Positions 1 through 8,617 are shown, numbered from the stretch's first letter. The stretch: 64,000 nt of DNA from Leifsonia sp. ku-ls (GCA_003367665.1 QKXI01000005.1:186001-250000); one strand, 5' to 3'. The notes: generated by a model from the letters alone, not told the origin. Program-made: numbers and translations.

Positions 1-30
1 TTAAATTCTTACTGATATTTAAGAATTTAA
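1..30. repeat. AT-rich perfect inverted repeat after fprA
   Basis: Positions 1-10 and 21-30 are exact reverse complements around a 10-base loop, and almost every base is A or T in an otherwise GC-rich window. It lies just downstream of the stop codon of the FAD reductase gene (minus strand), so it may serve as its terminator, although an all-A/T stem is weak. It sits at the window edge, so a larger AT-rich element cannot be excluded. Confidence 0.5.
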
Positions 31-37
31 CTACCGC

Positions 38-1423
38 CTACTCCGCGGCGGGCCCGCTCGCCACCGGCTCGCCGTTGGACACGCGCACCATCTCGTCGCG
101 CGGGACGACCTTGATCCTCGCGCGACCGCGCTCCGCGCCGAGTGCCTGCTCGTGCGCGTCGAGGTTGTGCCAGCCGTCCAGATTCGTGTATTCCACACCT
201 CGGTCGCGCAGCAACTTCTCCACAGATTCCTCGGACGGGTCTGCGGGCGACCACCAGTTTCCCTGATCGTTGATCACATGCTTGATCGTCTCCATGGCAT
301 CCGACTTGGTGTGGCCGATGAGTCCGACCGGACCGCGCTTGATCCACCCCGTCGCGTAGACGCCGTACATGCGCTCGTTGTCGCCCTTGCGCAGCACCTG
401 GCCCTCGTGGTTCGGGATGACGCCGTGCTTCCGGTCGAACGGGATGCCGGGCAGCGGCGAGCCGAAGTAGCCGACGGCACGGTAGAGCGCGTCAATCTCC
501 AGCTCGCGGATCTCGCCGGTGCCGCGCACGCCGCCCTCGCCGTCCGGCTCGGTGCGCTCGTAGCGCAGCGCGCGCACGTTGCCGTGCTCGTCGCCGACGA
601 CCTCGATGGGCTTGGCGTAGAAGTGCAGGTGCAGCCGGCGCGAGGCGTTGCCGACCTCGCGCTGCCGCCACTGCTGCAGCACGCGGTCGATCACCATGAC
701 CTGCTTGTTGCTGGCGATGGCGGCTTTCGACTGCTCGTCGTAGTCGAAGTCCTCGTCGTACAGGATCATGTCGACGTCGCGCAGCTCGCCCAGCTCGCGC
801 AGCTCCAGCGGCGTGAACTTGACCTGCGCGGGGCCGCGGCGGCCGAAGACGTGCACGTCGGTGACCGGCGACGCCTTGAGGCCCTCGTAGACGTTGTCCG
901 GGATCTCGGTCGGCAGCAGGTCGTCCGCGTGCTTCGCGAGCATGCGCGAGATGTCGAGGGCGACGTTGCCGTTGCCGATCACGGCGACCGACTTGGCCTC
1001 GAGCGGCCAGGTGCGCGGCACGTCCGGGTGGCCGTCGAACCAGCTGACGAAGTCGGCGGCGCCGTACGAGCCGTGGAGCTCGATGCCGGGGATCTCGAGG
1101 TCGGCGTCGCGCACGGCTCCGGTCGCGAAGATGACGGCGTTGTAGTGACGCTTGAGGTCGTCGAGCGTGATGTCGCGACCGAACTGCACGTTGCCGAAGA
1201 TGCGGATGTCGCCGCGGTCGAGCACCTCGCGGAGCGCGGTGATGATGCCCTTGATGCGCGGGTGGTCCGGGGCGACGCCGTAGCGCACGAGACCGTAGGG
1301 AGCGGGGAGCTGCTCGAACAGGTCGATGGAGACGTCGAAGCCCCGCTCCGCCTTCAGCAGGATGTCGGCGGCGTAGATGCCCGCCGGTCCGGCGCCGACG
1401 ATGGCCAGTCGCAGTTTGGTCAT
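38..1423 (-). CDS. fprA: FAD-dependent ferredoxin-NADP+ reductase (FprA type)
   Basis: The 461-residue product matches adrenodoxin-reductase-like actinobacterial FprA in length and motifs. An FAD dinucleotide fold starts at residue 8 (VGAGPAG), followed by the family stretch APYGLVRYGVAPDHPR, and a second Rossmann motif for NADPH (VIGNGNVALD) lies near residue 150. It is expected to move electrons between NADPH and ferredoxin in the cytosol, for instance to feed P450s. The ATG is preceded by an AGAAGGA ribosome site. It lies downstream of the menaquinone genes on the same strand. Confidence 0.9.
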   Translation of the reverse strand: MTKLRLAIVGAGPAGIYAADILLKAERGFDVSIDLFEQLPAPYGLVRYGVAPDHPRIKGIITALREVLDRGDIRIFGNVQFGRDITLDDLKRHYNAVIFATGAVRDADLEIPGIELHGSYGAADFVSWFDGHPDVPRTWPLEAKSVAVIGNGNVALDISRMLAKHADDLLPTEIPDNVYEGLKASPVTDVHVFGRRGPAQVKFTPLELRELGELRDVDMILYDEDFDYDEQSKAAIASNKQVMVIDRVLQQWRQREVGNASRRLHLHFYAKPIEVVGDEHGNVRALRYERTEPDGEGGVRGTGEIRELEIDALYRAVGYFGSPLPGIPFDRKHGVIPNHEGQVLRKGDNERMYGVYATGWIKRGPVGLIGHTKSDAMETIKHVINDQGNWWSPADPSEESVEKLLRDRGVEYTNLDGWHNLDAHEQALGAERGRARIKVVPRDEMVRVSNGEPVASGPAAE

Positions 1424-1453
1424 GCGTTGATTCCTTCTGGGATTCTCTGTCGC

Positions 1454-2530
1454 TCAGCTGGAGCGTTCGACGATGGTGTCCGCGAACCGCACCAGCGCCT
1501 TCTTCACCGGGCCGTCCGGCAGCGGGGCGAGGGCCTCGACCGCTTCGCGAGCCCAGCGGTGCGCCTCCTCCAGCGTCTGCCGGGTGACGTCGTGCTCGCG
1601 CAGCGCGGCGATCGCCTCCATGGCGGCGGGCGCGACCTCGCCGTCCTCGGCCGAGCCGATGACGTCGCGTTCGAGGCGCTCCAGCAGCGCGGCCGCCTCC
1701 GGATCTTCGGCCGCACGCTCGCGCAGCCGCAGCACCGGCAGCGTCGCGACGCCGGCGCGGAGGTCGTTGCCCGGCGTCTTGCCGGTCTCCGCGACGCCCT
1801 GCGACGACAGGTCGATCACGTCGTCGATGAGCTGGAAGGCGACGCCGATCTTCTCGCCGAACACGACCACGGGCCGCTCGTACTCCTCCGGCGCGTTGGA
1901 GAACACGACGCCCATCTGCGCGGCGACGGCGATCAGCGATCCGGTCTTGTCCTCGAGCACGCGGATGTAGTGCTCGATCGGGTCCTCGCCCTCCTGCGGT
2001 CCGATGGTCTCGTGCAGCTGGCCGAGGCAGAGCCGCTCGAAGGTGTCGGCCTGCAGCTGGATGGCCCGCTCGCCGAGGGCGGAGACGAGCTTGCTCGCAC
2101 GGGCGAACAACAGGTCTCCGGTCAGCACGGCCACCGAGTTGCCCCAGACGAACTGCGCGCTCGGCACACCCCGGCGCATCTGCGAGTCGTCCATGACGTC
2201 GTCGTGGTACAGCGAGGCGAGGTGCGTGATCTCCACGGCGGCCGCCGCCTGGATGACGTCTGCGTTGGTGCCGTCGCCCAGCTGGGCGGCGAGCAGGGTG
2301 AGCATCGGCCGCACGCGCTTGCCGCCCGCCTCGAGCAGGTAGCGCGCGGTCACGTCCGCCAGGTTGTCCGCGAAGTGCATCTCACGGTGCAGACCCTCCT
2401 CGACCTGCGCGAGCCCGTCATCGACGGCGTTCGCCAGCTCTCGGTCCTGACCGCGGACGAAGATCCGCTCGGTGAAGCCCAGTTGGCCGGTCAGCGACGG
2501 TCGCCGCACAGCCGGGACACTTCGTGGCAC
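1454..2530 (-). CDS. trans-polyprenyl diphosphate synthase (menaquinone side chain)
   Basis: A 358-residue all-helical isoprenyl synthase. The first aspartate-rich motif DDVMD is at residues 110-114 and the second, DDVID, at about 236-240; both bind Mg and the diphosphates. GGKRVRP near residue 69 is the usual diphosphate-binding stretch. It likely makes the long prenyl chain of menaquinone (heptaprenyl or longer; chain length cannot be read off). The GTG start at 2530 overlaps the menG TAG stop by one base and has a GGGGGAG ribosome site, so the pair is translationally coupled. Upstream in-frame codons belong to a shadow of menG. Confidence 0.9.
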   Translation of the reverse strand: MPRSVPAVRRPSLTGQLGFTERIFVRGQDRELANAVDDGLAQVEEGLHREMHFADNLADVTARYLLEAGGKRVRPMLTLLAAQLGDGTNADVIQAAAAVEITHLASLYHDDVMDDSQMRRGVPSAQFVWGNSVAVLTGDLLFARASKLVSALGERAIQLQADTFERLCLGQLHETIGPQEGEDPIEHYIRVLEDKTGSLIAVAAQMGVVFSNAPEEYERPVVVFGEKIGVAFQLIDDVIDLSSQGVAETGKTPGNDLRAGVATLPVLRLRERAAEDPEAAALLERLERDVIGSAEDGEVAPAAMEAIAALREHDVTRQTLEEAHRWAREAVEALAPLPDGPVKKALVRFADTIVERSS

Positions 2531-3750
2531 TACTCCCCCTCGGACGGGACGGCGGACGCGGGACCGCTCGGCTTCGGCTTCGGCTTCGCCGGCGCGCCGG
2601 CCTTCGGTTTGGAGGCCGACGCCGGGGTCGCCTTCGCGGCCGGCTTCGACGACGCGGCCGACTTCGGCGCAGGGGCGGGTTTCGACGACGCGGGCGGCTT
2701 CGACGACGCGGGCGGCTTCGACGACGCGGCCGACTTCGAGGACGAAGCGGCTGGCTTCGACGACGCAGCCGGGTTCGAGGACGAAGCGGGCGACTTCGAC
2801 GACGCGGCCGACTTCGAGGACGAAGCGGGCTTCGCGGCCGGGCCGGGCTTCGGCTGGGCGACCGGCTTCGGGGTGGGAGCCTTCGCCTGGGCTGCGGGCT
2901 TCCGCGTCGGGGCCTTCGCCTCGGGCGTGGGCTTCGACGCGGCCTCGGCCTCCGCACTGGTCTTCACCGAGGGCTTCGGCGCCGAGGCAGGCTTCGGCGC
3001 CGAGGCCGGCTTCGGCGTCGCTGCCTGCGCCGCCTCCACCGCCGCACGCTCCGGCTTGTACCCGCGATGAAGCGCCACGATCCCCGCCGTCAGGTTGCGG
3101 TACGCGACGCGCTCGAAGCCCGCCTCGCGGAGCCAACCGGCGAGGGCGCGCTGGTCGGGCCAGGCCTGGATCGACTCCATCAGGTACTCGTAGGCCGCCG
3201 GGTTGGAGCTCGCCATGCGGGCCAGCACCGGCATCCCGTACTTGAGGTAGGCGGAGTAGCCGGCCCGGATCGGCGCAAGTGGCGGCTGCGAGAACTCGCA
3301 CACCACCACCCGGCCGCCGGGGCGCACCACGCGGTAGAACTCGGCGAGCGCCTTCTTCGGGTCGACGATGTTGCGCAGGCCGAAGGAGATCGAGACCGCG
3401 TCGAACGAGTCGTCCTCGAACGGAAGCGCGGTCGCATCCGCCTGCACGAAGCGCACGAACGGGTTGTCCGCCTGGCGGTGCCGCCCGACCTCGATCATGC
3501 CCTCGGAGAAGTCGGCCGCGACGACGGAGGCGCCGTTGCGCGCGAGGGACGCGCTCGACGTGCCCGTTCCCGCCGCGACGTCGAGGATCGTCTCGCCCGC
3601 GCGCGGCGCGACGGCACGCGTCGTCGCCACGCGCCACAGGGCCGCGTTCCCCGCCGACAGCACAGCGTTCGTCCTGTCGTAGCGTGTCGACACCTGGTCG
3701 AACATGGCGGCGACCTGGGCGGGCTGCTTGCTGAGGTCGGCCTTACTCAC
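2530..3750 (-). CDS. menG: demethylmenaquinone methyltransferase MenG/UbiE with a long Lys/Ala/Ser/Pro tail
   Basis: Residues 1 to about 232 are a complete UbiE/MenG methyltransferase: SAM-binding ILDVAAGTGT at 55-64, and the family motif SFGLRNIVDPKKAL at 121-134. It methylates demethylmenaquinone in the last step of menaquinone synthesis. Residues 233-406 are a low-complexity extension built from repeats such as SSKPAA and PKPASA, resembling histone H1-like or HupB-type tails; UbiE proteins normally stop near residue 230-250. The start is a GTG with a TAAGCT -10 box six bases upstream (3757-3762), suggesting leaderless mRNA. The downstream synthase gene overlaps by one base. Confidence 0.92.
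   Translation of the reverse strand: MSKADLSKQPAQVAAMFDQVSTRYDRTNAVLSAGNAALWRVATTRAVAPRAGETILDVAAGTGTSSASLARNGASVVAADFSEGMIEVGRHRQADNPFVRFVQADATALPFEDDSFDAVSISFGLRNIVDPKKALAEFYRVVRPGGRVVVCEFSQPPLAPIRAGYSAYLKYGMPVLARMASSNPAAYEYLMESIQAWPDQRALAGWLREAGFERVAYRNLTAGIVALHRGYKPERAAVEAAQAATPKPASAPKPASAPKPSVKTSAEAEAASKPTPEAKAPTRKPAAQAKAPTPKPVAQPKPGPAAKPASSSKSAASSKSPASSSNPAASSKPAASSSKSAASSKPPASSKPPASSKPAPAPKSAASSKPAAKATPASASKPKAGAPAKPKPKPSGPASAVPSEGE
2640..2835 (-). repeat. imperfect short tandem repeats coding the MenG tail
   Basis: The part of menG that codes the tail is built from repeated units of about 12-24 bases on the plus strand around the core TTCGACGACGCGG, alternating with TTCGAGGACGAAGC. 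The repeats keep the reading frame. Such arrays can grow and shrink by slippage, so tail length probably varies between strains. Confidence 0.7.
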
Positions 3751-3845
3751 CCCACCAGCTTAGGCTGCGGGCCCGGTCCCCTGCATTCCAGCGGCAGGAT
3801 GCACGCCGAACGGTCAGGCGACGGGCTCGCCGTCCCGGCGTCCGC

Positions 3846-4232
3846 TCAGAACCGCTCCCCCAGCGCCTTCGCCCGCAGCGCGTCGAACTCGCCCTTGCTG
3901 ATGACCCCCTGGTCGAGCAGCGTCTGCGCCTGCTGGATGTCGGCGGCCGGGGTGGCGGACGCCGTCGGATGCTGTCCCCAGCTGTCGTCCTCCGGGACGG
4001 TCGCCTGGCGGGCCAGGTTGCGCTCCGCCATCCCCCTGCCGCGCGCGATCAGGTACACGAGCACGCCGAGCACCGGGAAGAACACGAGGAAGATGACCCA
4101 GAGCGCCTTCCACCACCCGTTCAGCGTGTGGTCCCGGAACAGGTCCACCAGCACGGTGAACAGCACCATCAGGAACGCGACGAACGCGAAGATCCAGAAG
4201 ATGTACAAGAAGGCGTTCCAGAACGTGTCCAT
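3846..4232 (-). CDS. small membrane protein with PLDc-N-like segment and SHOCT domain
   Basis: 128 residues. Two hydrophobic helices (about 7-30 and 42-64) resemble the phospholipase D N-terminal (PLDc_N) membrane module, and residues about 98-126 form a SHOCT domain (QTLLDQGVISKGEFDALRAK). Proteins of this layout are common in actinobacteria; their function is unknown. A GAGAGGAG ribosome site precedes the ATG. It is divergent from the polyphosphate kinase gene. Confidence 0.8.
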   Translation of the reverse strand: MDTFWNAFLYIFWIFAFVAFLMVLFTVLVDLFRDHTLNGWWKALWVIFLVFFPVLGVLVYLIARGRGMAERNLARQATVPEDDSWGQHPTASATPAADIQQAQTLLDQGVISKGEFDALRAKALGERF

Positions 4233-4372
4233 CTCGGACTCCTCTCAACGCGCACACCGTAATGCCGCGCGACGAGTCGTGGCTAGCAGGCATTTCCGGC
4301 CGCCCGCGGAGGGCTACGATGGGCGCCCCAGGCACTCGTGCGGCGATCGCACGACGGGACGAGGAGGCGACG

Positions 4373-5227
4373 GTGTCGGACGACACGTACTGGACCGACG
4401 ATCCGTTCGAGCTGCTGCGCGTGGGGCCCGGCTTCCGCCTCGCCGACTATGCGACGGACGCGACGCCGGGCTTCCGGGGCGGCAAGAGCGACAGGGAGAA
4501 GGCGCTCGCGGAGGGCGAGAGCGTGCTCGCCGACCTGCAGGAGCAACTGTTCGCGTGCGGCAGGGAGGGCGAGTCCCGCTCGGTGCTGCTGGTGCTGCAG
4601 GCGATGGACACCGCGGGCAAGGGCGGCATCGTGTCCCATGTCATCGGCGCGATGAACCCCGGCGGCGTGCACTACGCGGGCTTCGGCAAGCCGACCCCCG
4701 AGGAGCTCGCGCACGACTTCCTGTGGCGGGTCTGGCGGGAGGTCCCCAAGGCCGGCCAGGTCGGCGTCTTCGACCGGAGCCACTACGAGGACGTGCTCAT
4801 CGGCCGTGTCCGCAACCTGGCGCCCGCGGAGGAGATCGAGCGTCGCTACGGCGCCATCAATGCGTTCGAGAAGGAGCTGACCGAGGCGGGCACCACGCTC
4901 GTGAAGGTCATGCTGCACCTCGGCCGCGACGAGCAGAAGAAGCGCCTCGCGTCCCGCCTGGAACGCCCGGACAAGCTCTGGAAGTTCAACCCCGCCGACG
5001 TCGACGAGCGGCTCCGCTGGGACGGCTACCAGGACGCGTACCAGCTGATGCTGGACCGCACGAGCACGGAGCACGCGCCGTGGTTCGTCGTTCCGGCCGA
5101 CCACAAGTCGTACGCCAGGGTCGCCGTGCAGCAGCTCCTCATCCGGGCCCTGCAGCAGCTCGACCTGCGCTGGCCGACGCCGGACTACGACGTCGAGGAG
5201 CAGAAGCGCCGGCTCGCCGAGTCCTGA
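4373..5227 (+). CDS. polyphosphate kinase 2 family protein
   Basis: 284 residues from the chosen GTG, which has GAGGAGG five bases upstream; an in-frame ATG 111 bases earlier lacks a ribosome site. Walker A-like AMDTAGKG is at residues 77-84 and the Walker B-like FDRSHYED at 133-140, both diagnostic for PPK2. The enzyme moves phosphate between polyphosphate and nucleotides (subclass not decidable here). It sits between menaquinone genes, convergent with menF. Confidence 0.92.
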   Translation: MSDDTYWTDDPFELLRVGPGFRLADYATDATPGFRGGKSDREKALAEGESVLADLQEQLFACGREGESRSVLLVLQAMDTAGKGGIVSHVIGAMNPGGVHYAGFGKPTPEELAHDFLWRVWREVPKAGQVGVFDRSHYEDVLIGRVRNLAPAEEIERRYGAINAFEKELTEAGTTLVKVMLHLGRDEQKKRLASRLERPDKLWKFNPADVDERLRWDGYQDAYQLMLDRTSTEHAPWFVVPADHKSYARVAVQQLLIRALQQLDLRWPTPDYDVEEQKRRLAES

Positions 5228-5238
5228 CCGGCCTCGCC

Positions 5239-6501
5239 TCAGCCGAACGCCTCCACGATCGGCCGGAACTTCATCGTGGTCTCCGCGAGCTCGCGGTCGG
5301 GGTCCGAGTCCGCGACGATGCCGGCTCCCGCGTAGGCGGTGAGATCGCCGTCGGCCGTGACCTGCGCGCACCGGAGCGCGATCGCCCACTCCCCGTCGCC
5401 GTCGCCGCCGACCCAACCGACCGGGCCGGCGTAACGGCCGCGGTCGAACGGCTCCAGCTCCCGGATGAGCGCGAGCGCCTCGCGTCGCGGGGTGCCGGCG
5501 ACCGCGGCGGTCGGGTGGAGGGCGGCGGCGAGGTCGAGCGAGCTCGAGCCGTCGCTCAGCATCCCGGCGACGTCGGTGGCCAGGTGCCAGAGGTTGGGCA
5601 GCTTGAGGGTGAAGGGCTCGTCGCTCGCGGCGAGGTCCGCGCTGTGCGGGCGGAGCGCGTCCATCACGCTGGTGACCGCGAAGCGGTGCTCGCCCTGGTC
5701 TTTCGCGCTCGAGGCCAGCGCGGCGGCGGCGGCGGCGTCCTTCGCCGCGTCCGACCCGCGCGACATGGTGCCGGCGAGCACCCGGGCGGTGACGGTGCCG
5801 TGGTGGACGCGCACGAGCGTCTCCGGCGAGGATCCGACGAGCCCGTCGACGGCGAACGTCCAGCAGTCCGGGTAGCCGAGAGCCAGCTCGACGAGGGCGC
5901 GACGCAGGTCGGATTCCCGCGGCAGGTGTCCGCGGAGGTCCCGGGCCAGCACGACCTTGGAGAGGTCCTGCTCCCGGATGTGCTCGACGGCACTCGCGAC
6001 CGCCGAGCGGTAGCCCTCGTCGCCGAGCCGGCCGGGCAGCAGGCTCAGCCGGTACTCGTCGCCGAACGGCGTGGGGTGCGGCAGTGCCGTGACCGCCGGC
6101 TCCCCCGCACGGCGGATGCGCGTGATCCAGCTCCGGCTGCCCCTGCGCCCGACGACGACCTCGGGGACGATGAGGGTGCTCGTCGCGGTGCTCTCGTCGT
6201 CGAACGCGAACGTGCCGAACGCCACCAGTCCTGTTCCTGGCGTGCGCACGGCGTCGTCGACGACCGCGGCGGCGGCCGTGGCGCGCCAGGCCGCGGATGC
6301 CTGCTGGATGCGGTCGGGCCCCGAGAAGTCGAGCCGCAGCACCTCCCCCACGGCCGCCATCCCCTCGCCTTTGCGCAGCCAGAGCAGCGGGGTGCGGGAG
6401 TCGAGGAAGGGGATGAGCTGGCGGACGTCATCGAGTGGAGCGGTCTCGGCCTCCAGGACCGTCACGCCAGTCTCCCGCCGTGCGGTCGGGGCTGTACTCA
6501 C
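5239..6501 (-). CDS. menF: isochorismate synthase MenF
   Basis: 420 residues of the chorismate-binding family, with SKVVLARDL in the middle, a GSSPETLVRV segment and the C-terminal GAGIVADSDPDRELAET stretch near residue 390. It converts chorismate to isochorismate for menaquinone; isochorismate for siderophores is the alternative, but the nearby menG and prenyl synthase favour menaquinone. The GTG start is six bases after a TAGGCT -10 box (6508-6513), so the mRNA is probably leaderless. Confidence 0.9.
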   Translation of the reverse strand: MSTAPTARRETGVTVLEAETAPLDDVRQLIPFLDSRTPLLWLRKGEGMAAVGEVLRLDFSGPDRIQQASAAWRATAAAAVVDDAVRTPGTGLVAFGTFAFDDESTATSTLIVPEVVVGRRGSRSWITRIRRAGEPAVTALPHPTPFGDEYRLSLLPGRLGDEGYRSAVASAVEHIREQDLSKVVLARDLRGHLPRESDLRRALVELALGYPDCWTFAVDGLVGSSPETLVRVHHGTVTARVLAGTMSRGSDAAKDAAAAAALASSAKDQGEHRFAVTSVMDALRPHSADLAASDEPFTLKLPNLWHLATDVAGMLSDGSSSLDLAAALHPTAAVAGTPRREALALIRELEPFDRGRYAGPVGWVGGDGDGEWAIALRCAQVTADGDLTAYAGAGIVADSDPDRELAETTMKFRPIVEAFG

Positions 6502-6643
6502 CCGCTCAGCCTACGCCCGCGACGCTGTGCGCCCGGTGCGCGCGGGATGGGCGTCCTCTGCACGCTCCTTCTCCTTGATTTGCAGGCAATGCAGGCTTTC
6601 AACACACCTGGTATTTCGGGGCAGGAGCGCTCATCTTCGGATG

Positions 6644-6649
6644 TAACAT
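6644..6649 (+). promoter_or_regulatory. -10 box of a leaderless transcript for the GntR pair
   Basis: TAACAT ends six bases before the ATG at 6656, so transcription should start at or next to the start codon. There is no ribosome site. A repeated AGGCAATGCAGG-like stretch at about 6582-6596 may hold an operator but is not clearly symmetric. Confidence 0.5.
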
Positions 6650-6655
6650 GCCTTT

Positions 6656-7324
6656 ATGCCCGTGCCCGTGACAGAAGCCGCAAGCCCCCGGCGGCTCATC
6701 CGAGACGAAGTCTTCCAGCGCCTCCTCGACGCGATCGTGGGAGGCGACCTGCTTCCCGGCGAGCAGCTGTACGACGCGGAGATCGAGCGCTGGGTCGGGG
6801 TCTCCCGCACGCCGGTGCGCGAGGCGCTCAATCAGCTCGCGGCGATGGGGCTGGTCGAGATCCTCCCGCAGCGACGCACCAGGGTCACGCCCATCGACCC
6901 CGAGCGGCTGCGTCAACTGATCGCGACCGTCGGCATCCTGGTCACCGGCGTGGTGCGCGACGCGACACCCCTGCTGACCGACGACGACCGCGACGTGCTG
7001 CGCAGCGCCGCCGACGGCGACGCCGCGACGGCCGTGCGCACGGGCCTCTCGGTCGACGGCTTCGTCGGCGTGTTCGTCCGCCGGCTCGACAACGGCACCA
7101 TCGCGCGCCTGCTCAAGCGCCACCTACCCGAGGTGCAGCGCGCTCTCAACGCCGTCCCGTCCGAGTCCGCGTTCGTGAAGTCGCGCGCCTCGGTCAAGGC
7201 GCTGGCCGACGCGGCCGTCGCGGGCAAGGCCGACAAGGCGGCCCGCGCCGCATCCGAGCTCTTCGACAAGACACTGCCGGCGATCGCCGACCAGTTCGCG
7301 TCCACCCAGAAGGAGATGCGCTGA
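6656..7324 (+). CDS. GntR-family transcriptional regulator (first of a tandem pair)
   Basis: 222 residues. The N-terminal winged helix is a standard FadR/GntR module (LLPGEQLYDAEIERWVGVSR, then TPVREALNQLAAMGLVE) and the C-terminal half is helical like FCD or UbiC-lacking GntR sensors, with no obvious metal-binding histidines. The stop codon overlaps the ATG of the next gene, which encodes a paralog. The ligand is unknown; no transport or enzyme gene follows. Confidence 0.85.
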   Translation: MPVPVTEAASPRRLIRDEVFQRLLDAIVGGDLLPGEQLYDAEIERWVGVSRTPVREALNQLAAMGLVEILPQRRTRVTPIDPERLRQLIATVGILVTGVVRDATPLLTDDDRDVLRSAADGDAATAVRTGLSVDGFVGVFVRRLDNGTIARLLKRHLPEVQRALNAVPSESAFVKSRASVKALADAAVAGKADKAARAASELFDKTLPAIADQFASTQKEMR

Positions 7325-8025
7325 TGCCGCTGCCCGTGAGCGACACCGCACCGGTCGAGCGGCGACTGCTGCGCGACGTCGTCTACAGCCGCCTGTACGA
7401 GGGCATCCTCGACGGCACCCTCGAGCCCGGCGAGACCCTGCTCGACGAGAAGCTCACCGCGTGGCTCGGCGTCTCCCGTACGCCCATCCGCGAAGCCCTG
7501 ATGAAGCTCGCCGACCTCGGACTCGTCGAGATGGCGCCCAACCGCTACACCCGTGTCGCGCCGATCGATCTCAAGGCCATCGACGAGGCGATCTACAGCA
7601 CCGGCCTGCTCTACGAGAAGGCGGCGCGCACGTTCGTCCCGAACATCGACAACGCGACTATCACGCGTCTCGACAAGGCCCTCAAAGAGGTGCGCCGCGC
7701 GTCGAAGGTCCGCGAGCTCCCCGCGCTCGGCCACGCCTTCAACGACTTCTTCCTCGACCTGGTGCGCTCGGGTGGCAACGACGTGCTCACCGCGATGAGC
7801 GAAGGACTCAGCCCTCAGCTGCTCCGCTACGTCTCGGTCTGGCAGACGCCGTTCGGCGTCGACGACCTCCCCGGCGCTCTCGCCGACATCCTCGCCGCCG
7901 CGAAGGACCGCGACGGCGCGAAGGCCGGCGACCTGGTCAAGGAGCTCTACTCAGGGACGCTGACGCAGTTCCTCCAGGACTACCGGCGCCGCGACGTCGA
8001 CATCGCGCAGAGCCCCGTCCTCTGA
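7324..8025 (+). CDS. GntR-family transcriptional regulator (second of a tandem pair)
   Basis: 233 residues with the same winged-helix module (TLEPGETLLDEKLTAWLGVS, TPIREAL) and a helical C-terminal domain. It overlaps its paralog by one base (TGATG), so the two are co-translated and may form a heterodimer. The N-terminal halves are clearly alike; the C-terminal halves differ more, which suggests different ligand sites or a loss of ligand binding in one partner. Confidence 0.85.
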   Translation: MPLPVSDTAPVERRLLRDVVYSRLYEGILDGTLEPGETLLDEKLTAWLGVSRTPIREALMKLADLGLVEMAPNRYTRVAPIDLKAIDEAIYSTGLLYEKAARTFVPNIDNATITRLDKALKEVRRASKVRELPALGHAFNDFFLDLVRSGGNDVLTAMSEGLSPQLLRYVSVWQTPFGVDDLPGALADILAAAKDRDGAKAGDLVKELYSGTLTQFLQDYRRRDVDIAQSPVL

Positions 8026-8027
8026 GA

Positions 8028-8055
8028 GCCGCTCGCTGACGCCTCGGCGAGCGGC
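8028..8055. terminator. bidirectional hairpin between convergent genes
   Basis: GCCGCTCGC at 8028-8036 pairs perfectly with 8047-8055 around a 10-base loop, directly after the GntR stop codon and before the stop codon of the convergent Dabb gene. There is no T-tract, as is usual for actinobacterial terminators. Confidence 0.6.
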
Positions 8056-8057
8056 GG

Positions 8058-8357
8058 TCAGACCTCGAAGTCGACCGCGGCGCGTCCGGACACGACCGAG
8101 CGGATGAACCCGGCCACCTCCCGGTGCGCGGGATGCTCCTGGTACGCCTGCAGACCGTCCAGGCTGTCGAAGTCGCTGATCAGCACCACGTCGAAGTCGT
8201 CGCCGGGAGCGACGGCCACGCCGACCTCCGCGGAAAGAAGCTCCGGGATGACGGCGGGCAGCGACTCGAGCCCGCTCTTGATGCGGGCGGCGCGCTCGGC
8301 GCGCTCCTGCTCGTCGGTGGTCGCGAGCTTCCACGAGACGACGTGGCGGATGGTCAT
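8058..8357 (-). CDS. Dabb (stress-responsive A/B barrel) domain protein
   Basis: 99 residues with the typical start MTIRHVVSWKL and the later stretch DSLDGLQAYQEHPAHREV, which define the ferredoxin-like Dabb fold. Family members are dimeric; their roles are mostly unknown. The ATG overlaps the stop of the upstream glutaredoxin-like gene by four bases (ATGA), so the two are coupled. Confidence 0.85.
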   Translation of the reverse strand: MTIRHVVSWKLATTDEQERAERAARIKSGLESLPAVIPELLSAEVGVAVAPGDDFDVVLISDFDSLDGLQAYQEHPAHREVAGFIRSVVSGRAAVDFEV

Positions 8358-8617
8358 CGGGCCTCCAGCAGGGCGGTTCGCAGGCGGACGGGGTCGACGC
8401 GCCAGTAGGTGTGCATGCGTCCGTCGACGAGCACGACGGGGATGTCCTCCACGTACTTCTCGTGGAGCTCCGGCTCCTGCAGGATGTCCCGCTCCTCTAC
8501 CGTCACCTCCGGGCCGCCCGCGGGCAGGTCGGCGATCACGGAGCGCACGACCTCCCTCGCGTCGTCGCAGAGGTGGCAGCCGGGCTTGCCGATGAGCGTC
8601 AGGGACACGGTGGACAC
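8354..8617 (-). CDS. glutaredoxin-like thiol protein (DUF836 type)
   Basis: 87 residues, thioredoxin fold. The redox motif C14-H-L-C17 follows the first strand, and the cis-proline loop is EDIPVVLVDG. It is a small cytosolic dithiol protein; its partner is unknown. It is the first gene of a two-gene unit with the Dabb protein. Confidence 0.85.
   Translation of the reverse strand: MSTVSLTLIGKPGCHLCDDAREVVRSVIADLPAGGPEVTVEERDILQEPELHEKYVEDIPVVLVDGRMHTYWRVDPVRLRTALLEAR

Noticed and set aside
2640-2835. Possible CRISPR or minisatellite array
   Set aside because: Repeats are short, imperfect, in frame and code the MenG tail; there are no spacers.
152-3070. Plus-strand open frame of about 972 codons over fprA, the prenyl synthase and menG
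   Set aside because: Repeated GFDDA stretches arise from the complement of the MenG tail repeats; no start signal.
2524-8025. Plus-strand open frame of about 1833 codons
   Set aside because: It runs antisense through menG and menF and only its last part (7324-8025) is a real GntR gene. Arg-rich, no domains; an effect of high GC at third positions.
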